A stretch of DNA of 64,000 bases from Citrifermentans bemidjiense Bem (GCF_000020725.1 NC_011146.1:4096001-4160000); one strand, 5' to 3'; positions 16,572 through 25,627 are shown, numbered from the stretch's first letter. Translations and numbers: made by a program. The notes: generated by a model from the letters alone, not told the origin.

Positions 16572-17825
16572 TCACGGTTTGCCCTCAGCCGCTGTGAGGC
16601 ATCCGGTTTCGCCTGCACCCCGTCCGCTGTGAAAGTGACTCAGCACGATGGCGGCAAGACAAAGAGAGGAACTAAAGGAGAGTGCCCAGGCAGTCCCGAG
16701 CATTGCGGCCAGGGCCCCCACCAGGGCTGTTCCCAGCGGGGCGGTCCCGATGAGCGCCAAGCTGTAGGCGGCCATGACTCTTCCACGCATGTGGCCGGGG
16801 GAACTCTGCTGCAGGGTGCGATTTACCAGCGCAAGAAATACCACCAGAGCCCCTCCTGCCAGGGCCAAGGCAAATAAGGTCAGGGGATAGTGCTCCGAGC
16901 GGGAGAATACCAGCAAGGCTGCCGCAAATAGCATCGCTGCCGATGCGGCGACTTCTTTCCGCGCCCGGATCTCCCGCGCCCACGACAATGCCACTGCGGC
17001 GAGCAGCGACCCGCCACCGGCACAGGCCGACATCACTCCAAGCCCCCGAGCTCCGACTCCCAACGTATCGGCGAACACCGGGAGCAGCGGCACGAAAGGG
17101 ATCCCCAGCAAGCCGACCAGGGCCACCTGTAGCAGCAGCGGCCGGACCTCCCTGTCGTTCAGCACAAAGCGAAAGCCCTCACAGAGGTCGGCAAGCGGAA
17201 GGCGCCCCGGCCTTTTGCCTTCAAGGTTCTCCCCTCCCGCGGACTGCACGAAGAGAAGGGACAGCATACCGACCAGGAAGCTGGAGGCGTTTATGAAGAA
17301 GCAAGGGGCCGTGCCGAAAGCTGCCATGGTGAAACCGGCTATCGCTGGGCCGATCAGGCGTGTGGCGTTGAAGGAGACTGCGTTCAGGGAGACTGCTTGG
17401 CTGAGCCGGCCAACTGGGACCAGTTCGGAAAGGAATGCGTGTCGTGCCGGCAACTCCAGGGCTTGCAAGGTCGCCTGGAGAAACGCGAGTGCCAAGACCT
17501 GGGATACGGTGATCTCACCGCAAGCGGTCAGAAGACCCAGCAAGGAGGCGGGTATCAAGGATGCTGCTTGTGTGGTCATGAGCAGCACCCGCTTGTCGAA
17601 GCGATCCGCAATGACACCGCCGAGAAGGCTGAAGAGAAGCGCCGGCAACGATGTCATGACTGCGGTCAGCGCAAGCTGCCCCGGAGACTTTGTCAGGGAC
17701 CACACCAGCCACCCCTGGGCGACCGACTGCGTCACGCACCCAAGCCATGACACACTCTGCCCCATCCAGAAGATGCGATAATTGCTGTCGCGCAACAGTT
17801 GCGGCTCTGCTGTAGCGTTACTCAT
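16572..17825 (-). CDS. MFS transporter, EntS/MFS_3-like exporter
   Basis: A 417-residue inner-membrane protein with about 12 hydrophobic helices. The N-terminal FWMGQSVSWLGCVTQSVAQGWLVW and ADRFDKRVLLMTTQA (loop 2-3 motif A-like) and LALIGTAPLGTALVGALA are typical of the enterobactin-exporter-like MFS_3 group. Substrate unknown. It is on the same strand as the radical SAM gene 130 bp downstream. A G/C-rich palindrome lies just upstream of its start, so it is probably transcribed from its own promoter. Confidence 0.85.
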   Translation of the reverse strand: MSNATAEPQLLRDSNYRIFWMGQSVSWLGCVTQSVAQGWLVWSLTKSPGQLALTAVMTSLPALLFSLLGGVIADRFDKRVLLMTTQAASLIPASLLGLLTACGEITVSQVLALAFLQATLQALELPARHAFLSELVPVGRLSQAVSLNAVSFNATRLIGPAIAGFTMAAFGTAPCFFINASSFLVGMLSLLFVQSAGGENLEGKRPGRLPLADLCEGFRFVLNDREVRPLLLQVALVGLLGIPFVPLLPVFADTLGVGARGLGVMSACAGGGSLLAAVALSWAREIRARKEVAASAAMLFAAALLVFSRSEHYPLTLFALALAGGALVVFLALVNRTLQQSSPGHMRGRVMAAYSLALIGTAPLGTALVGALAAMLGTAWALSFSSSLCLAAIVLSHFHSGRGAGETGCLTAAEGKP

Positions 17826-17839
17826 GACATTGCCTGGTT

Positions 17840-17864
17840 CCCCCCCTCCTTGCGGGAGGGGGGG
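17840..17864. repeat. Dispersed G/C palindrome, copy near MFS gene
   Basis: CCCCCCCTCC-TTGC-GGGAGGGGGGG, a hairpin of 10 bp in the space between the MFS and flavocytochrome genes. The same type recurs near 29191, 29702, 40267 and 61250, and a related form near 45371-45884, so it is a REP-like interspersed element rather than a gene-specific terminator. Confidence 0.7.
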
Positions 17865-17895
17865 TGTCTGTAGCTGGTTGAGATAAGGCGAGCTG

Positions 17896-19674
17896 CTAGC
17901 GGCTAGCTGTTTTGGCGACCTTGGCTGCGTTTGCCCCCGCTATCCTGCCGAAGGTGATGGTCTGCGAGATGGAGTTTCCACCCAGCCGGTTCTTGCCATG
18001 AACCCCGCCAGTACCCTCTCCTGCGGCGAAAAGCCCCTTGATCGGTTTGCCATCCTTGGCTATCACCTCGCTATCCGTGGTGATCTTGAGCCCACCCATG
18101 GTGTAATGCACCCCCGGTTTCACCTCGATGGCGTAGTACTTGGCGGTTTGAAGCGGTCGCGGCAGGTCGGCGCGCTTGAATTCGGGATCGTTCTTCGCCT
18201 CGTACGCCTTATTGTAGGCGGCAATGGTCGCCTCCAGCGTCCCGGCCGGCATCTTGATCTTGTCGGCGAGTTCCTGGATGCTGGCCCCTTCCTGCACAAG
18301 GTTCAGATGGAAATAGCCGTCGATCTGCTTGAGGCTCTTCCTTACCCCTTCGTCGAAGACGAGATAGGCGGACTTGCCGGACTGGGCCAATATGGCGGCG
18401 GATGCCTTGTCGCGGGTGGTCAATTCGTTAACGAAGCGCTTTCCTTCGTGGTTCACCAGGATGGCGCCATTGCCGCGCACCGCCTCGGTGATCAGGGTAC
18501 GGCTTGCGGCAGCGACGGTGGGATGAATCTGGATCTCCTTCATGTCCTTCAGTTCTGCGCCGGCAGCAGCGCCCAGATCGATGCCGTCGCCGGTCGCACC
18601 CGGCTGGTTGGAGGTGGTCATCCCTTTGTATTCCGGTCGAAGGTAGGCGACTTTCTCTGCGTTGGCCGAGAATCCACCCGCAGCGATGATCACGGCCTTT
18701 GCCTTGATGGTGTAAAGGCCGCTGTGTTTTCCTTCCACCTGGACTCCGGTCACCCTCCCCTTACCGTCTTCAACGATTTTGACCACCTTGCTGTTGACGC
18801 GGGTGTCGATCTTGCGCTGCGCTGCGTTTCTGCGTAGAACGTCGATGACCTGCGCGCCCACCGCTGAGCCGCCCTTGGGACGATGAGTGCGGTTGACGCT
18901 GGCGCCCCCCATGCGCCCTACGTCGCTCAGGTCGGCGCCGAGCCCGGTGAGCCAGTCAACGGACGAGGCGGAATTCTTGGCAAGCACCATGGCTAGGGCC
19001 GGATCGTTGAGATTCCCCCCTCCGGTCATGGTGTCCTTGTACATGAGGTCGACGGAGTCGGCGATTCCCTTTTCCTTCTGGACCGACGTCTCAGCGGCGT
19101 TCATGCCGCCGGCCGCCAGCATGCTGTTGCCGCCGGTGATGGGCTGCTTCTCGATAATGACCACCTTGGCGCCGGCATCATGCGCGGTGATGGCCGCGGT
19201 AAAGCCTGCCGCGCCGGCGCCTATGACCACAACGTCGGCCTGTTCGGTGCGCTTGACCGGTTTACGTTTGGCGGTCGAAACAGGCGCGGCGGACTTGTGA
19301 GCCGTCGCCCCGCCACCGGGAATCTTCATATCGAAAGCATGGCAGTTCATACAGTAAGCCCACGAAGCCGTGTGGCCATGATGGCAGGCGGTACAGTTAA
19401 TCTCTCCCAGGTGCGACTTATGGGGGTTAACCTCTTCGTGGGAATTCTTCCCCAATTCGGCCAGCGTTCCGTGGCAATTGATGCACTTGGCGTTCACGGC
19501 GGCTTCCGAGTCATCCACCACGACCTTCTTCGCGCTGCCGTGGCAGTCGGCACAAGTCGCTTTGCCCACGTGGGCTTTTGCCAGATTCTCCGCGTTACCG
19601 CCCCACAGTGCCGTCGCCGACGCCACCACCATCATTGCCGCCATCAAAAAGCCGAACCTCGAAAGTCTCATCAT
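17896..19674 (-). CDS. Periplasmic flavocytochrome c, fumarate reductase-like
   Basis: A 592-residue exported protein. The start is the ATG-ATG at 19674 with AGGAGA 4-5 nt upstream; a longer in-frame start is not needed. A signal peptide is followed by four c-type heme motifs (CADCH, CINCH, CTACH, CMNCH at about residues 41-112), then an FAD domain (VVVIGAGAAGFTAA). Substrate-site elements match Shewanella FccA: IQIHPT, TEAVRGNG, NELTTRDKAS (catalytic Arg), HYTMGGL and NRLGGNSIS. It should transfer electrons from the quinol/cytochrome network to fumarate or a related enoate. Urocanate or methacrylate reductase roles cannot be excluded, although the His in IHPT favours fumarate. Confidence 0.92.
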   Translation of the reverse strand: MMRLSRFGFLMAAMMVVASATALWGGNAENLAKAHVGKATCADCHGSAKKVVVDDSEAAVNAKCINCHGTLAELGKNSHEEVNPHKSHLGEINCTACHHGHTASWAYCMNCHAFDMKIPGGGATAHKSAAPVSTAKRKPVKRTEQADVVVIGAGAAGFTAAITAHDAGAKVVIIEKQPITGGNSMLAAGGMNAAETSVQKEKGIADSVDLMYKDTMTGGGNLNDPALAMVLAKNSASSVDWLTGLGADLSDVGRMGGASVNRTHRPKGGSAVGAQVIDVLRRNAAQRKIDTRVNSKVVKIVEDGKGRVTGVQVEGKHSGLYTIKAKAVIIAAGGFSANAEKVAYLRPEYKGMTTSNQPGATGDGIDLGAAAGAELKDMKEIQIHPTVAAASRTLITEAVRGNGAILVNHEGKRFVNELTTRDKASAAILAQSGKSAYLVFDEGVRKSLKQIDGYFHLNLVQEGASIQELADKIKMPAGTLEATIAAYNKAYEAKNDPEFKRADLPRPLQTAKYYAIEVKPGVHYTMGGLKITTDSEVIAKDGKPIKGLFAAGEGTGGVHGKNRLGGNSISQTITFGRIAGANAAKVAKTASR

Positions 19675-19863
19675 ATTTCTCCTTTGCATGTCGTCCAGGG
19701 CCAACGCCCCTGCCTCGGCAGGACTTCAACTATCTCAAACTGTCAGAAGCCAACGGACTTTCTGGTTGAGCACGAGGAATGCCAACAAAGGAAGTATGTG
19801 ATAATGTATTGAAATTGCACCATTTGTGAATGAGAGTGAAGCGGAATATACGAGAGAAGTGCA

Positions 19864-19878
19864 ATAACCAAAGGTTAT
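19864..19878. promoter_or_regulatory. Inverted repeat ATAACC-AAA-GGTTAT, candidate operator
   Basis: A perfect 6-bp inverted repeat with a 3-nt spacer, about 190 bp upstream of the flavocytochrome start. The same half-site recurs in a second dyad 65 bp away, which makes a transcription-factor site plausible. No regulator gene is adjacent. Confidence 0.45.
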
Positions 19879-19942
19879 GGAACGGCAGTGCCGACAGCGG
19901 ACGATACGCTGCAATTCCGGTGGCTTAGCTGTTTTGGGCAGA

Positions 19943-19960
19943 AGGTTATGACCATAACCT
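19943..19960. promoter_or_regulatory. Inverted repeat AGGTTATG-AC-CATAACCT, candidate operator
   Basis: A perfect 8-bp inverted repeat with a 2-nt spacer. It uses the same GGTTAT half-site as the dyad at 19864, with the arms in the opposite order. It lies about 270 bp upstream of the flavocytochrome start and 100 bp upstream of the helicase promoter. Confidence 0.45.
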
Positions 19961-20062
19961 CCGGCTATACCATTTCGTACGCGGAGCTGTTTGAGTGAGT
20001 TTTGTGCCCGAGATTCATAAGGGGTTTCCAGTTGTGAGGGCGCCGGATGGTTCTTAAAGAGA

Positions 20063-20092
20063 TTGTGACAGTGCGCAACTACATGCTATAAG
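20063..20092 (+). promoter_or_regulatory. Sigma-70-like promoter of the DEAD-box helicase
   Basis: TTGTGA (20063-20068) and TATAAG (20087-20092) with an 18-nt spacer. Transcription would begin near 20099, only a few bases before the terminator hairpin at 20103. Confidence 0.55.
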
Positions 20093-20102
20093 ATGCAGGC
20101 GG

Positions 20103-20132
20103 ACCACAGGCTCTTCCTGTGGTTTTTCTTTT
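20103..20132 (+). terminator. Leader terminator / attenuator ahead of DEAD-box helicase
   Basis: ACCACAGG-CTCTT-CCTGTGGT followed by TTTTTCTTTT is a textbook intrinsic terminator. It sits between the predicted promoter and the helicase ribosome-binding site (AGGAG, 20139-20143), so it either attenuates this gene or marks a very short upstream transcript. Confidence 0.75.
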
Positions 20133-20150
20133 AGGTACAGGAGTTTTATT

Positions 20151-21296
20151 ATGTCATTTGCATCCCTTGGCCTGCACCCCGAACTGTTGAGCGCGATCGC
20201 GGAGCAGCCTGAATACAAGCGTCCCTACCCCATCCAGAGCAAGGTGATTCCGGCCGTTTTAAAGGGAAGGGATGTGATCGCCATCGCCAGGACCGGATCG
20301 GGTAAAACGGCGAGCTTCATCCTCCCGCTGCTGCAACTCATCCATTGCCGGGATGCGGGGGAGCGGCGCAGGCTCAGTGCGTTGATCCTGGTGCCTACGC
20401 GCGAACTCGCCGCCCAGATCGAGGAGGTCGCGAAACAGCTCGGGGGGCATCTGAAGCCTCGGGTCAAGACCGGCGCGGTCTTCGGCGGGGTCGCCATCAA
20501 CCCCCAGATGATACTTTTGAAAGGGATAGAGCTGCTCATCGCCACTCCGGGACGGCTAATCGAACTCGTGGCCCAAAACAGCGTGCAGCTTTCCTCCGTC
20601 GCCACCCTGGTTCTTGACGAAGCCGACCGGCTTTACGCGGAGGACTTTCAAGAGGAACTGCAGCAGATCCTCGCCCTGCTCCCGTCCAAACGTCAGAACC
20701 TGCTCTTTTCAGCCACCTTCCCCCCGGAGGTTGAGCGGCTGGCGGCGAGCCTGTTGACCGACCCGATGCGGATAGAAATCGAGGCGACGGCAACCGAAGC
20801 GCAGCTGATTACCCAGCAGATTTACCTGGTGGACTCAAGCCGCAAGGGCCCCCTGCTCAGGTATCTGATCAAAAGCGGAGACTGGAAACAGGTGCTGGTC
20901 TTCGCTTCGTCGCAAAAGCGCGCCGACAACGTCACCAGGAAGCTCGTCGCCAACGGGATCAGCGCCTCCACCTTTCACAGCGGCATGAGCCAGGGCGGCA
21001 GGACCTCCGCCTTGGCCAGGTTCAAATCCGGCGAGCTTCGGGTGCTGGTCGCAACGGACCTCGCCTCCCGCGGCATCGACGTACAGTACCTTCCGCATGT
21101 GGTCAACTATGAACTTCCCCGGTCTCCCATCGATTATCAGCACCGCATCGGGAGAACCGGCCGGGCCGAAACGGCCGGGGTCGCCGTGACGCTCCTTTGC
21201 CCGGAAGATCTGGCGCACTTCAAGGTGATCGAGAAACGGCTCGGGCAACGGCTTCCCCGTATCGACACTGCGGAGCTCGATCTCTCTGCCTATTAG
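20151..21296 (+). CDS. DEAD-box ATP-dependent RNA helicase, RhlE-like
   Basis: A 381-residue cytoplasmic helicase with the full motif set: Q-motif Gln29, Walker A ARTGSGKT (about 46-53), PTRELA, DEAD (156-159), SAT (187-189), ATDLASRGIDV and HRIGRTGRA. It ends soon after the second RecA domain, with no long basic tail, so it is a minimal core helicase. Such proteins unwind RNA in ribosome assembly, decay or cold adaptation. The start is fixed by AGGAG 7 nt upstream. A terminator hairpin in the leader suggests control of its own expression. Confidence 0.95.
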   Translation: MSFASLGLHPELLSAIAEQPEYKRPYPIQSKVIPAVLKGRDVIAIARTGSGKTASFILPLLQLIHCRDAGERRRLSALILVPTRELAAQIEEVAKQLGGHLKPRVKTGAVFGGVAINPQMILLKGIELLIATPGRLIELVAQNSVQLSSVATLVLDEADRLYAEDFQEELQQILALLPSKRQNLLFSATFPPEVERLAASLLTDPMRIEIEATATEAQLITQQIYLVDSSRKGPLLRYLIKSGDWKQVLVFASSQKRADNVTRKLVANGISASTFHSGMSQGGRTSALARFKSGELRVLVATDLASRGIDVQYLPHVVNYELPRSPIDYQHRIGRTGRAETAGVAVTLLCPEDLAHFKVIEKRLGQRLPRIDTAELDLSAY

Positions 21297-21490
21297 AGTT
21301 TCCGCCGTAATTCGGCAGAGCGTGGTGCTCTTTTAGAGCTTGCCGCTGTAGATGGTTATGCCGTGCACGGTTGGGCAAAACAGGAGACTGAATGGATAAT
21401 TGTCTATGACAGTGCGCCTGAAATGCTAACAGCTTAAACTTGTGGTACCTTCTATGGATCTTGCTACCTGCGAAAAGGATGGTGACTAGA

Positions 21491-22546
21491 GTGAGCGATG
21501 AAACGAATAAAAATGAGGTCCTCCAACTGACACCTCACGAAACACGCTACCTGTTCGTGCTCCCCTTCTCGACGGACCGGGTGCTGGCACGGCGCTTTCT
21601 GGCCAAGGACGGCGACATGCCGGGGAATATAAGATTCGGGAAGCTTCTCGAAGTACTGGACAAGGTCGCCGAAAACACGGCGCTCGGGTACGTGAACCAG
21701 TTCTATCCCGACGCACGGGTGGTGACCGCCGCCATAGACAACATCGTGGTGAGAAACCCAGCCGACACCACGCATGATCTTGTTTTTTCGGCGCAGATAA
21801 ACCATGTGGGGAAATCTTCGATGGAGGTGGGGATCCGGGTTGAGTGCCTGGGGACCTGTTCAAGCCACCTGGCGAGCTGCTACTTCACCATGGTAGCCCG
21901 CTCGGCGGACAGCAAAGAAGCAAAGAGCCTGACGCTCCCCCCGCTCGACTACAGGCAGCCGGTAGAGCAGAAAAGGCACCAAAAGGCAGAGCAGCGGCGC
22001 CAGGCGTACCGGGAAAGTCTGGTGAAGGCCGAGGAAATGCCCTCCCTGGAGGAGTACCTCCTGCTGAAAAAGCTGCACAAGGAACAGGAGTCTGTCGACT
22101 TCGACGGCGTTCGCGCCGGGTCGCTCGTGCTGGAAAGCGCCCTTCGGGCCTATCCCGAGCAGGAGAACGTGCCGAAGACGATCTTCGGCGGGTACCTGAC
22201 CCGCAAGGCCTACGAGCTCGCCGCCCTCGCCGCCGAAATGGTGACTCCGAACCGGGTGGTCCCCTGCCAGGTGAACCGCATCAACTTCAACCAGCCGGTG
22301 CTTCTGGGGGACCAGTTGAAGTTCACCGCCCGGGTGGTTTTCACCGGGAAGACCACCATCACCGTGCAGTCCGACATAGAACGCTTCAGCCGCGACGCCC
22401 ACAACAAGGCCCTTTCCAATTCATGCCTCTTCACCTTCCGCAACGTCGGCAACGAGATGGAACCAATGACCGTACCTTTCATCTACCCGGTCACCTACGC
22501 GGAGGATGCCAGGTTCCTGAACGCCTACCGGCAGAGAGTGGATTGA
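21491..22546 (+). CDS. Double-hotdog acyl-CoA thioesterase-like protein
   Basis: About 351 residues from the GTG at 21491; the ATG at 21479 is an alternative, and neither has an ideal ribosome-binding site (AAAAGGA lies 11 nt before the GTG). Two hotdog-fold halves are suggested: GKLLEVLDKVAENTALGYV with VVTAAIDNIVVRNPADTTHD, and GGYLTRKAYELAALAAEMV with NRINFNQPVLLGDQLKFTA. The segments resemble the BFIT/ACOT acyl-CoA hydrolase group, so hydrolysis of acyl-CoA in the cytoplasm is likely. Convergent with the chemoreceptor gene 19 bp away. Confidence 0.85.
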   Translation: MSDETNKNEVLQLTPHETRYLFVLPFSTDRVLARRFLAKDGDMPGNIRFGKLLEVLDKVAENTALGYVNQFYPDARVVTAAIDNIVVRNPADTTHDLVFSAQINHVGKSSMEVGIRVECLGTCSSHLASCYFTMVARSADSKEAKSLTLPPLDYRQPVEQKRHQKAEQRRQAYRESLVKAEEMPSLEEYLLLKKLHKEQESVDFDGVRAGSLVLESALRAYPEQENVPKTIFGGYLTRKAYELAALAAEMVTPNRVVPCQVNRINFNQPVLLGDQLKFTARVVFTGKTTITVQSDIERFSRDAHNKALSNSCLFTFRNVGNEMEPMTVPFIYPVTYAEDARFLNAYRQRVD

Positions 22547-22565
22547 ACGCCAGCCGCTCCCCCGG

Positions 22566-24206
22566 TTACAGCTTGAACTGATGCACCAACCTCTGCAGCT
22601 CTTCGGCTTGCCTGGCTACCCCGGTGGCGGCTTTAGCGGCCTCGTCGATGGCGCTGCTGTTCTGATGTGCAAGCTCGTTGAGGCTCAAGACGTTATGGCT
22701 GATTTCCCGGGTGGTGGAGGTCTGCTCCTCGGCGGCAGTGGCAATCTGGCTTATCTGTTCCGTGACGGCGGTGATGATCTCCAAAATCTCCTGCAATGAG
22801 TTCCCCGAGGCGGCGGCATGGTTGCTCCCCTGCTCCACCTCTACCACGCTCTGCTCCATCGTCTGCACCGCGTCCCTGGTTTCCTTCTGGATCGACTTTA
22901 TCATCTCCCCGATTTCCTTGGTGGCGCGGGTGGTCCGCTCCGCAAGGGCTCGCACTTCGTCAGCGACCACCGCGAAACCGCGCCCCTGCTCACCGGCACG
23001 CGCCGCTTCGATCGCCGCGTTTAGGGCCAGCAGGTTGGTCTGATCGGCGATGTCCTCTATGGTCCCGACGATGGCGCCAATCTGGTCCGACCGGCTCCCC
23101 AGCTGCCCCACGTTCTCGGCGGCGTTTTTGACCCGAGCGGCAATGGCTTGCATGACCGAAATGGATTGTCCCACGATCCCTGCCCCTTCCGATGCCTTGC
23201 CTGACGCCCCGGCTGCGTTGTCCGCAGCCAGATGGCAGCTGCCGGCTATGTCCGAAGAGGTGGCGGACATCTCTTCGCCGGCTGTCGCAAGCGACGTCGA
23301 TTGCGAGGAAAGTGTCGCGATGCTCTCCGACATACCCCTGGAGCTTGCCTGCAGTTCGACCGAGGACGAGGAGAGCTGAATCGCACTGTCGGATACCTGC
23401 GAGATGACGCCGTGCAGCTTGCTTACGAAGGTGTTGAACCAGACGCACAGGTCGCCTATTTCGTTGTCGCCGTGGATCGGCAAGCGCTTGGTTAGATCCC
23501 CGTCCCCCTGCGCGATGTCCTTTATGCTGTCCACCACCTCCTTGACCGGCCCGGTGATGGTGCGCGAAACCATAAAGGCCAGTAAGACGCTCAAGCCCAA
23601 GACGCCCAGAAGGCCCAGCCCAATCGCCAACCTGACTCTCCCCATGTCCTCGTCCACTTTGTTGATATAGATGCCGGTCCCGACCACCCATCCCCACGGC
23701 TTGAAGAGTTTGGTGTAGCTGAGTTTTGGCTGCGGCTTGGACTCTTTCGGTTTGAGCTGGCGATACTCGACGAAACCCGCACCTTTCTCACCCGACGCCG
23801 CCTTGGTGAACTCACGGTAGATCAATTTCCCGTCCGCGTCCTTGAACGAGCTCATGTCCTTCCCTTCGTTTTCGGGACGCAGCGGATGAGCTATGAGACG
23901 GTTGTCGAGGTCGCTTATGAAGAAATACTCCTTGCCGTCGTAGCGCAGCACCTTTATGTCGAAGGCGGCCCGCTTCTGCGCCTCTTCTTTGGAGAGCGCC
24001 CCGGCATCGACCTGTTTCTGGTAGTTGGCAAGTATGGTGGACGCCTCTTCAACAAGGAACCGGACCGAATCCTTTTTCTCGGAAATCAGCAGTTCCCTGA
24101 TATAGGGAACCATGATGAATGTCGCAGCCAGCACCAGCACCAGCCATGACAGCAAAGAAAGACTCACGATCTTAGAAAAAATACCCCAGTCCTTATAGCT
24201 CTTCAT
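22566..24206 (-). CDS. Methyl-accepting chemotaxis protein with single Cache domain
   Basis: A 546-residue chemoreceptor. The ATG at 24206 follows GGAGG by about 8 nt and is preferred over the TTG six bases upstream. TM1 is about 14-36; a periplasmic single-Cache (sCache_2-like) domain includes [23 protein letters not shown] and [13 protein letters not shown]2 is about 190-212; then HAMP and a cytoplasmic signalling domain with the hairpin tip [27 protein letters not shown]. No C-terminal NWETF-like pentapeptide. It probably senses small organic acids, as many sCache receptors do (inference). A sigma-28-like promoter lies upstream. Confidence 0.95.
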   Translation of the reverse strand: MKSYKDWGIFSKIVSLSLLSWLVLVLAATFIMVPYIRELLISEKKDSVRFLVEEASTILANYQKQVDAGALSKEEAQKRAAFDIKVLRYDGKEYFFISDLDNRLIAHPLRPENEGKDMSSFKDADGKLIYREFTKAASGEKGAGFVEYRQLKPKESKPQPKLSYTKLFKPWGWVVGTGIYINKVDEDMGRVRLAIGLGLLGVLGLSVLLAFMVSRTITGPVKEVVDSIKDIAQGDGDLTKRLPIHGDNEIGDLCVWFNTFVSKLHGVISQVSDSAIQLSSSSVELQASSRGMSESIATLSSQSTSLATAGEEMSATSSDIAGSCHLAADNAAGASGKASEGAGIVGQSISVMQAIAARVKNAAENVGQLGSRSDQIGAIVGTIEDIADQTNLLALNAAIEAARAGEQGRGFAVVADEVRALAERTTRATKEIGEMIKSIQKETRDAVQTMEQSVVEVEQGSNHAAASGNSLQEILEIITAVTEQISQIATAAEEQTSTTREISHNVLSLNELAHQNSSAIDEAAKAATGVARQAEELQRLVHQFKL

Positions 24207-24260
24207 GCACAACTCCTCCCCTTCGATTTCGCGTTGACGTCAAAGTGAACCAAACTTCTC

Positions 24261-24287
24261 TTGTCGGAACTTCGCCCTAAAAGTTTA
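24261..24287 (-). promoter_or_regulatory. Sigma-28 (FliA)-like promoter of the Cache chemoreceptor
   Basis: On the minus strand TAAACTTT, 11 nt, TCCGACAA. The FliA consensus is TAAAGTTT-N11-GCCGATAA, so this matches 7 of 8 and 6 of 8 positions with exact spacing. It lies about 55 bp upstream of the start codon. Confidence 0.7.
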
Positions 24288-24461
24288 GTTCAAAAAGGAA
24301 AAGACACTGCTGGCAAGGCGAAAACTGTTGATCTTGCGGCATTGTCCTCTGTTGAACGGTGACGCAGCGCGAAGGCGATTGTGTATAACGTCGCGATGCA
24401 GCGCCACAATAAGCGCACATACATTTGCAATCACAAATAATTTATCAATAACACTATGCTT

Positions 24462-24490
24462 TTGACAATCTTGCCTCCAAATGATACAGA
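24462..24490 (+). promoter_or_regulatory. Sigma-70-like promoter giving a possibly leaderless transcript
   Basis: TTGACA (24462-24467), 17-nt spacer, TACAGA (24485-24490). Transcription would start at about 24497, essentially at the ATG of the LolA-like gene at 24498, which also lacks a ribosome-binding site. Confidence 0.5.
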
Positions 24491-24497
24491 ACTTGTA

Positions 24498-25292
24498 ATG
24501 AACTTACGCAAACTGATACTCTTCATCTTCTGCACTGCTTGTTTGCATCAGCCTCAGATAGCTGGAGCAAATGAAGCTCCTTCAGCTGCTGAGCTATTCA
24601 AAAGCGTGGAAGACAGATTCGTCAGGCTGCAATCGATCTCCTACTCGGTCAAAAGATTCTCCACCTCGAAACATCAGGCCGCCGGCGACAGGTGGCTCTT
24701 CCGCTTCAAGTCTCCCGACAAGGTCCGCATCGACTACCTTGAGCCTTACAACAGGCTGATCGTGACCGACGGCGCTTATCTTCTGGAATATCTCCCTTCA
24801 GCAGGCAAGGCACTTAAAACGGAACTGGCCTCTCTTTCGCCGCAGAAGCGGGCCATGGTGCTGAGCGGGGCGTTCGGACGGGTGTCGGTCGACGGGCTGA
24901 GGCTCGGGAACTACCAGGAGATGCTGCGCCGGGCGGTGAAGGTGACACCGGCGCGCGTGGGGGACAACAAGGCATGGCTGGTGGAAGGGGCGAACCCGCG
25001 CTACCAGGTCTACATCGACCAGGAAAAAGCGGTGCCGCTCAAGACGGAAATCTACGACGCGGACGGGGAGCTGGTCCTGCGCACGGAAGCGTCGTCCCTG
25101 TACCAGGCGGCTCCCGGGTTCTGGCTGCCGCGGGAGATCGCGTCCACCACCCGCGCCCCCGACGGATTTTACAAGACCGCGCTGAGCCTTAGCGAGGTGA
25201 GGGTCGACGAGGCGATAGCAGATCAGGTTTTTCGGTTCGAGCTCCCTGCGGGAGTTGAAATAGCAACCAGCAAACAGGAGGAAAAGAAATGA
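24498..25292 (+). CDS. LolA-like outer-membrane lipoprotein carrier family protein
   Basis: A 264-residue exported protein. The ATG at 24498 opens directly onto a signal peptide (NLRKLILFIFCTACLHQPQIAGA); the earlier in-frame ATG at 24456 overlaps the predicted promoter. The LolA/LolB-like fold is suggested by VEDRFVRLQSISYSVKRFST, WLFRFKSPDKVRIDYLEPYNRLIVTDG and YQVYIDQEKAVPLKTEIYD. Canonical LolA is shorter (about 180-200 residues), so it may instead carry another lipid or be an envelope-stability factor of the DUF4292/RseB-like fold. It is translationally coupled (ATGA) to a small secreted protein. Confidence 0.75.
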   Translation: MNLRKLILFIFCTACLHQPQIAGANEAPSAAELFKSVEDRFVRLQSISYSVKRFSTSKHQAAGDRWLFRFKSPDKVRIDYLEPYNRLIVTDGAYLLEYLPSAGKALKTELASLSPQKRAMVLSGAFGRVSVDGLRLGNYQEMLRRAVKVTPARVGDNKAWLVEGANPRYQVYIDQEKAVPLKTEIYDADGELVLRTEASSLYQAAPGFWLPREIASTTRAPDGFYKTALSLSEVRVDEAIADQVFRFELPAGVEIATSKQEEKK

Positions 25293-25561
25293 AAAAGTTG
25301 GTGTATCTGGCAGTTCTCTGTTCCATGTTGACCTTCCCGAGCTTCGCTTCCGCTGCGAAGGATGCCGGGGCCGCAACGGTCCTCTCCATGGTCTTCTCCG
25401 GTTCGGGCGAGTGGTACAACCGCGATTTCAAGGGAAATTTCCCCTGGGGCGAGTGCATTCTGGGCGAGATCTGCTGCCTGGTGAAGGTAAGCTCGGCGTT
25501 CGACGCCGCGGCAGGAAAAACGGACAACGACATCCGTCTCGACTTCTGGAGCAAACCCTAG
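25289..25561 (+). CDS. Small secreted Cys-containing hypothetical protein
   Basis: A 90-residue protein with a clear signal peptide (KKLVYLAVLCSMLTFPSFASA). The mature part contains GEWYNRDFKGNFPWGECILGEICC, with three Cys close together, and ends IRLDFWSKP. I recognise no family. It overlaps the LolA-like gene by 4 nt with AGGAGG just upstream of its ATG, and an intrinsic terminator follows, so the two genes form a complete transcription unit and probably act together in the periplasm or outer membrane. Confidence 0.7.
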   Translation: MKKLVYLAVLCSMLTFPSFASAAKDAGAATVLSMVFSGSGEWYNRDFKGNFPWGECILGEICCLVKVSSAFDAAAGKTDNDIRLDFWSKP

Positions 25562-25588
25562 GCGGCGCAAGAAACCGGCAGTAAAAAG

Positions 25589-25621
25589 GCGCCCGCGGCA
25601 ACCCCGCCGGGCGCTTTTTTT
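25589..25621 (+). terminator. Rho-independent terminator of the LolA-like operon
   Basis: GCGCCCG (25589-25595) pairs with CGGGCGC (25608-25614), followed by seven T. It ends the two-gene unit 24498-25561. Confidence 0.9.
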
Positions 25622-25627
25622 GCGTCT

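Larger units (their letters stand above)
19675..20150. other. Divergent regulatory region between flavocytochrome and helicase
   Basis: About 475 bp with no gene. It holds two dyads built from the half-site GGTTAT (19864-19878 and 19943-19960), a sigma-70-like promoter (20063-20092) reading right, and a terminator hairpin (20103-20132) just ahead of the helicase gene. Confidence 0.6.
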
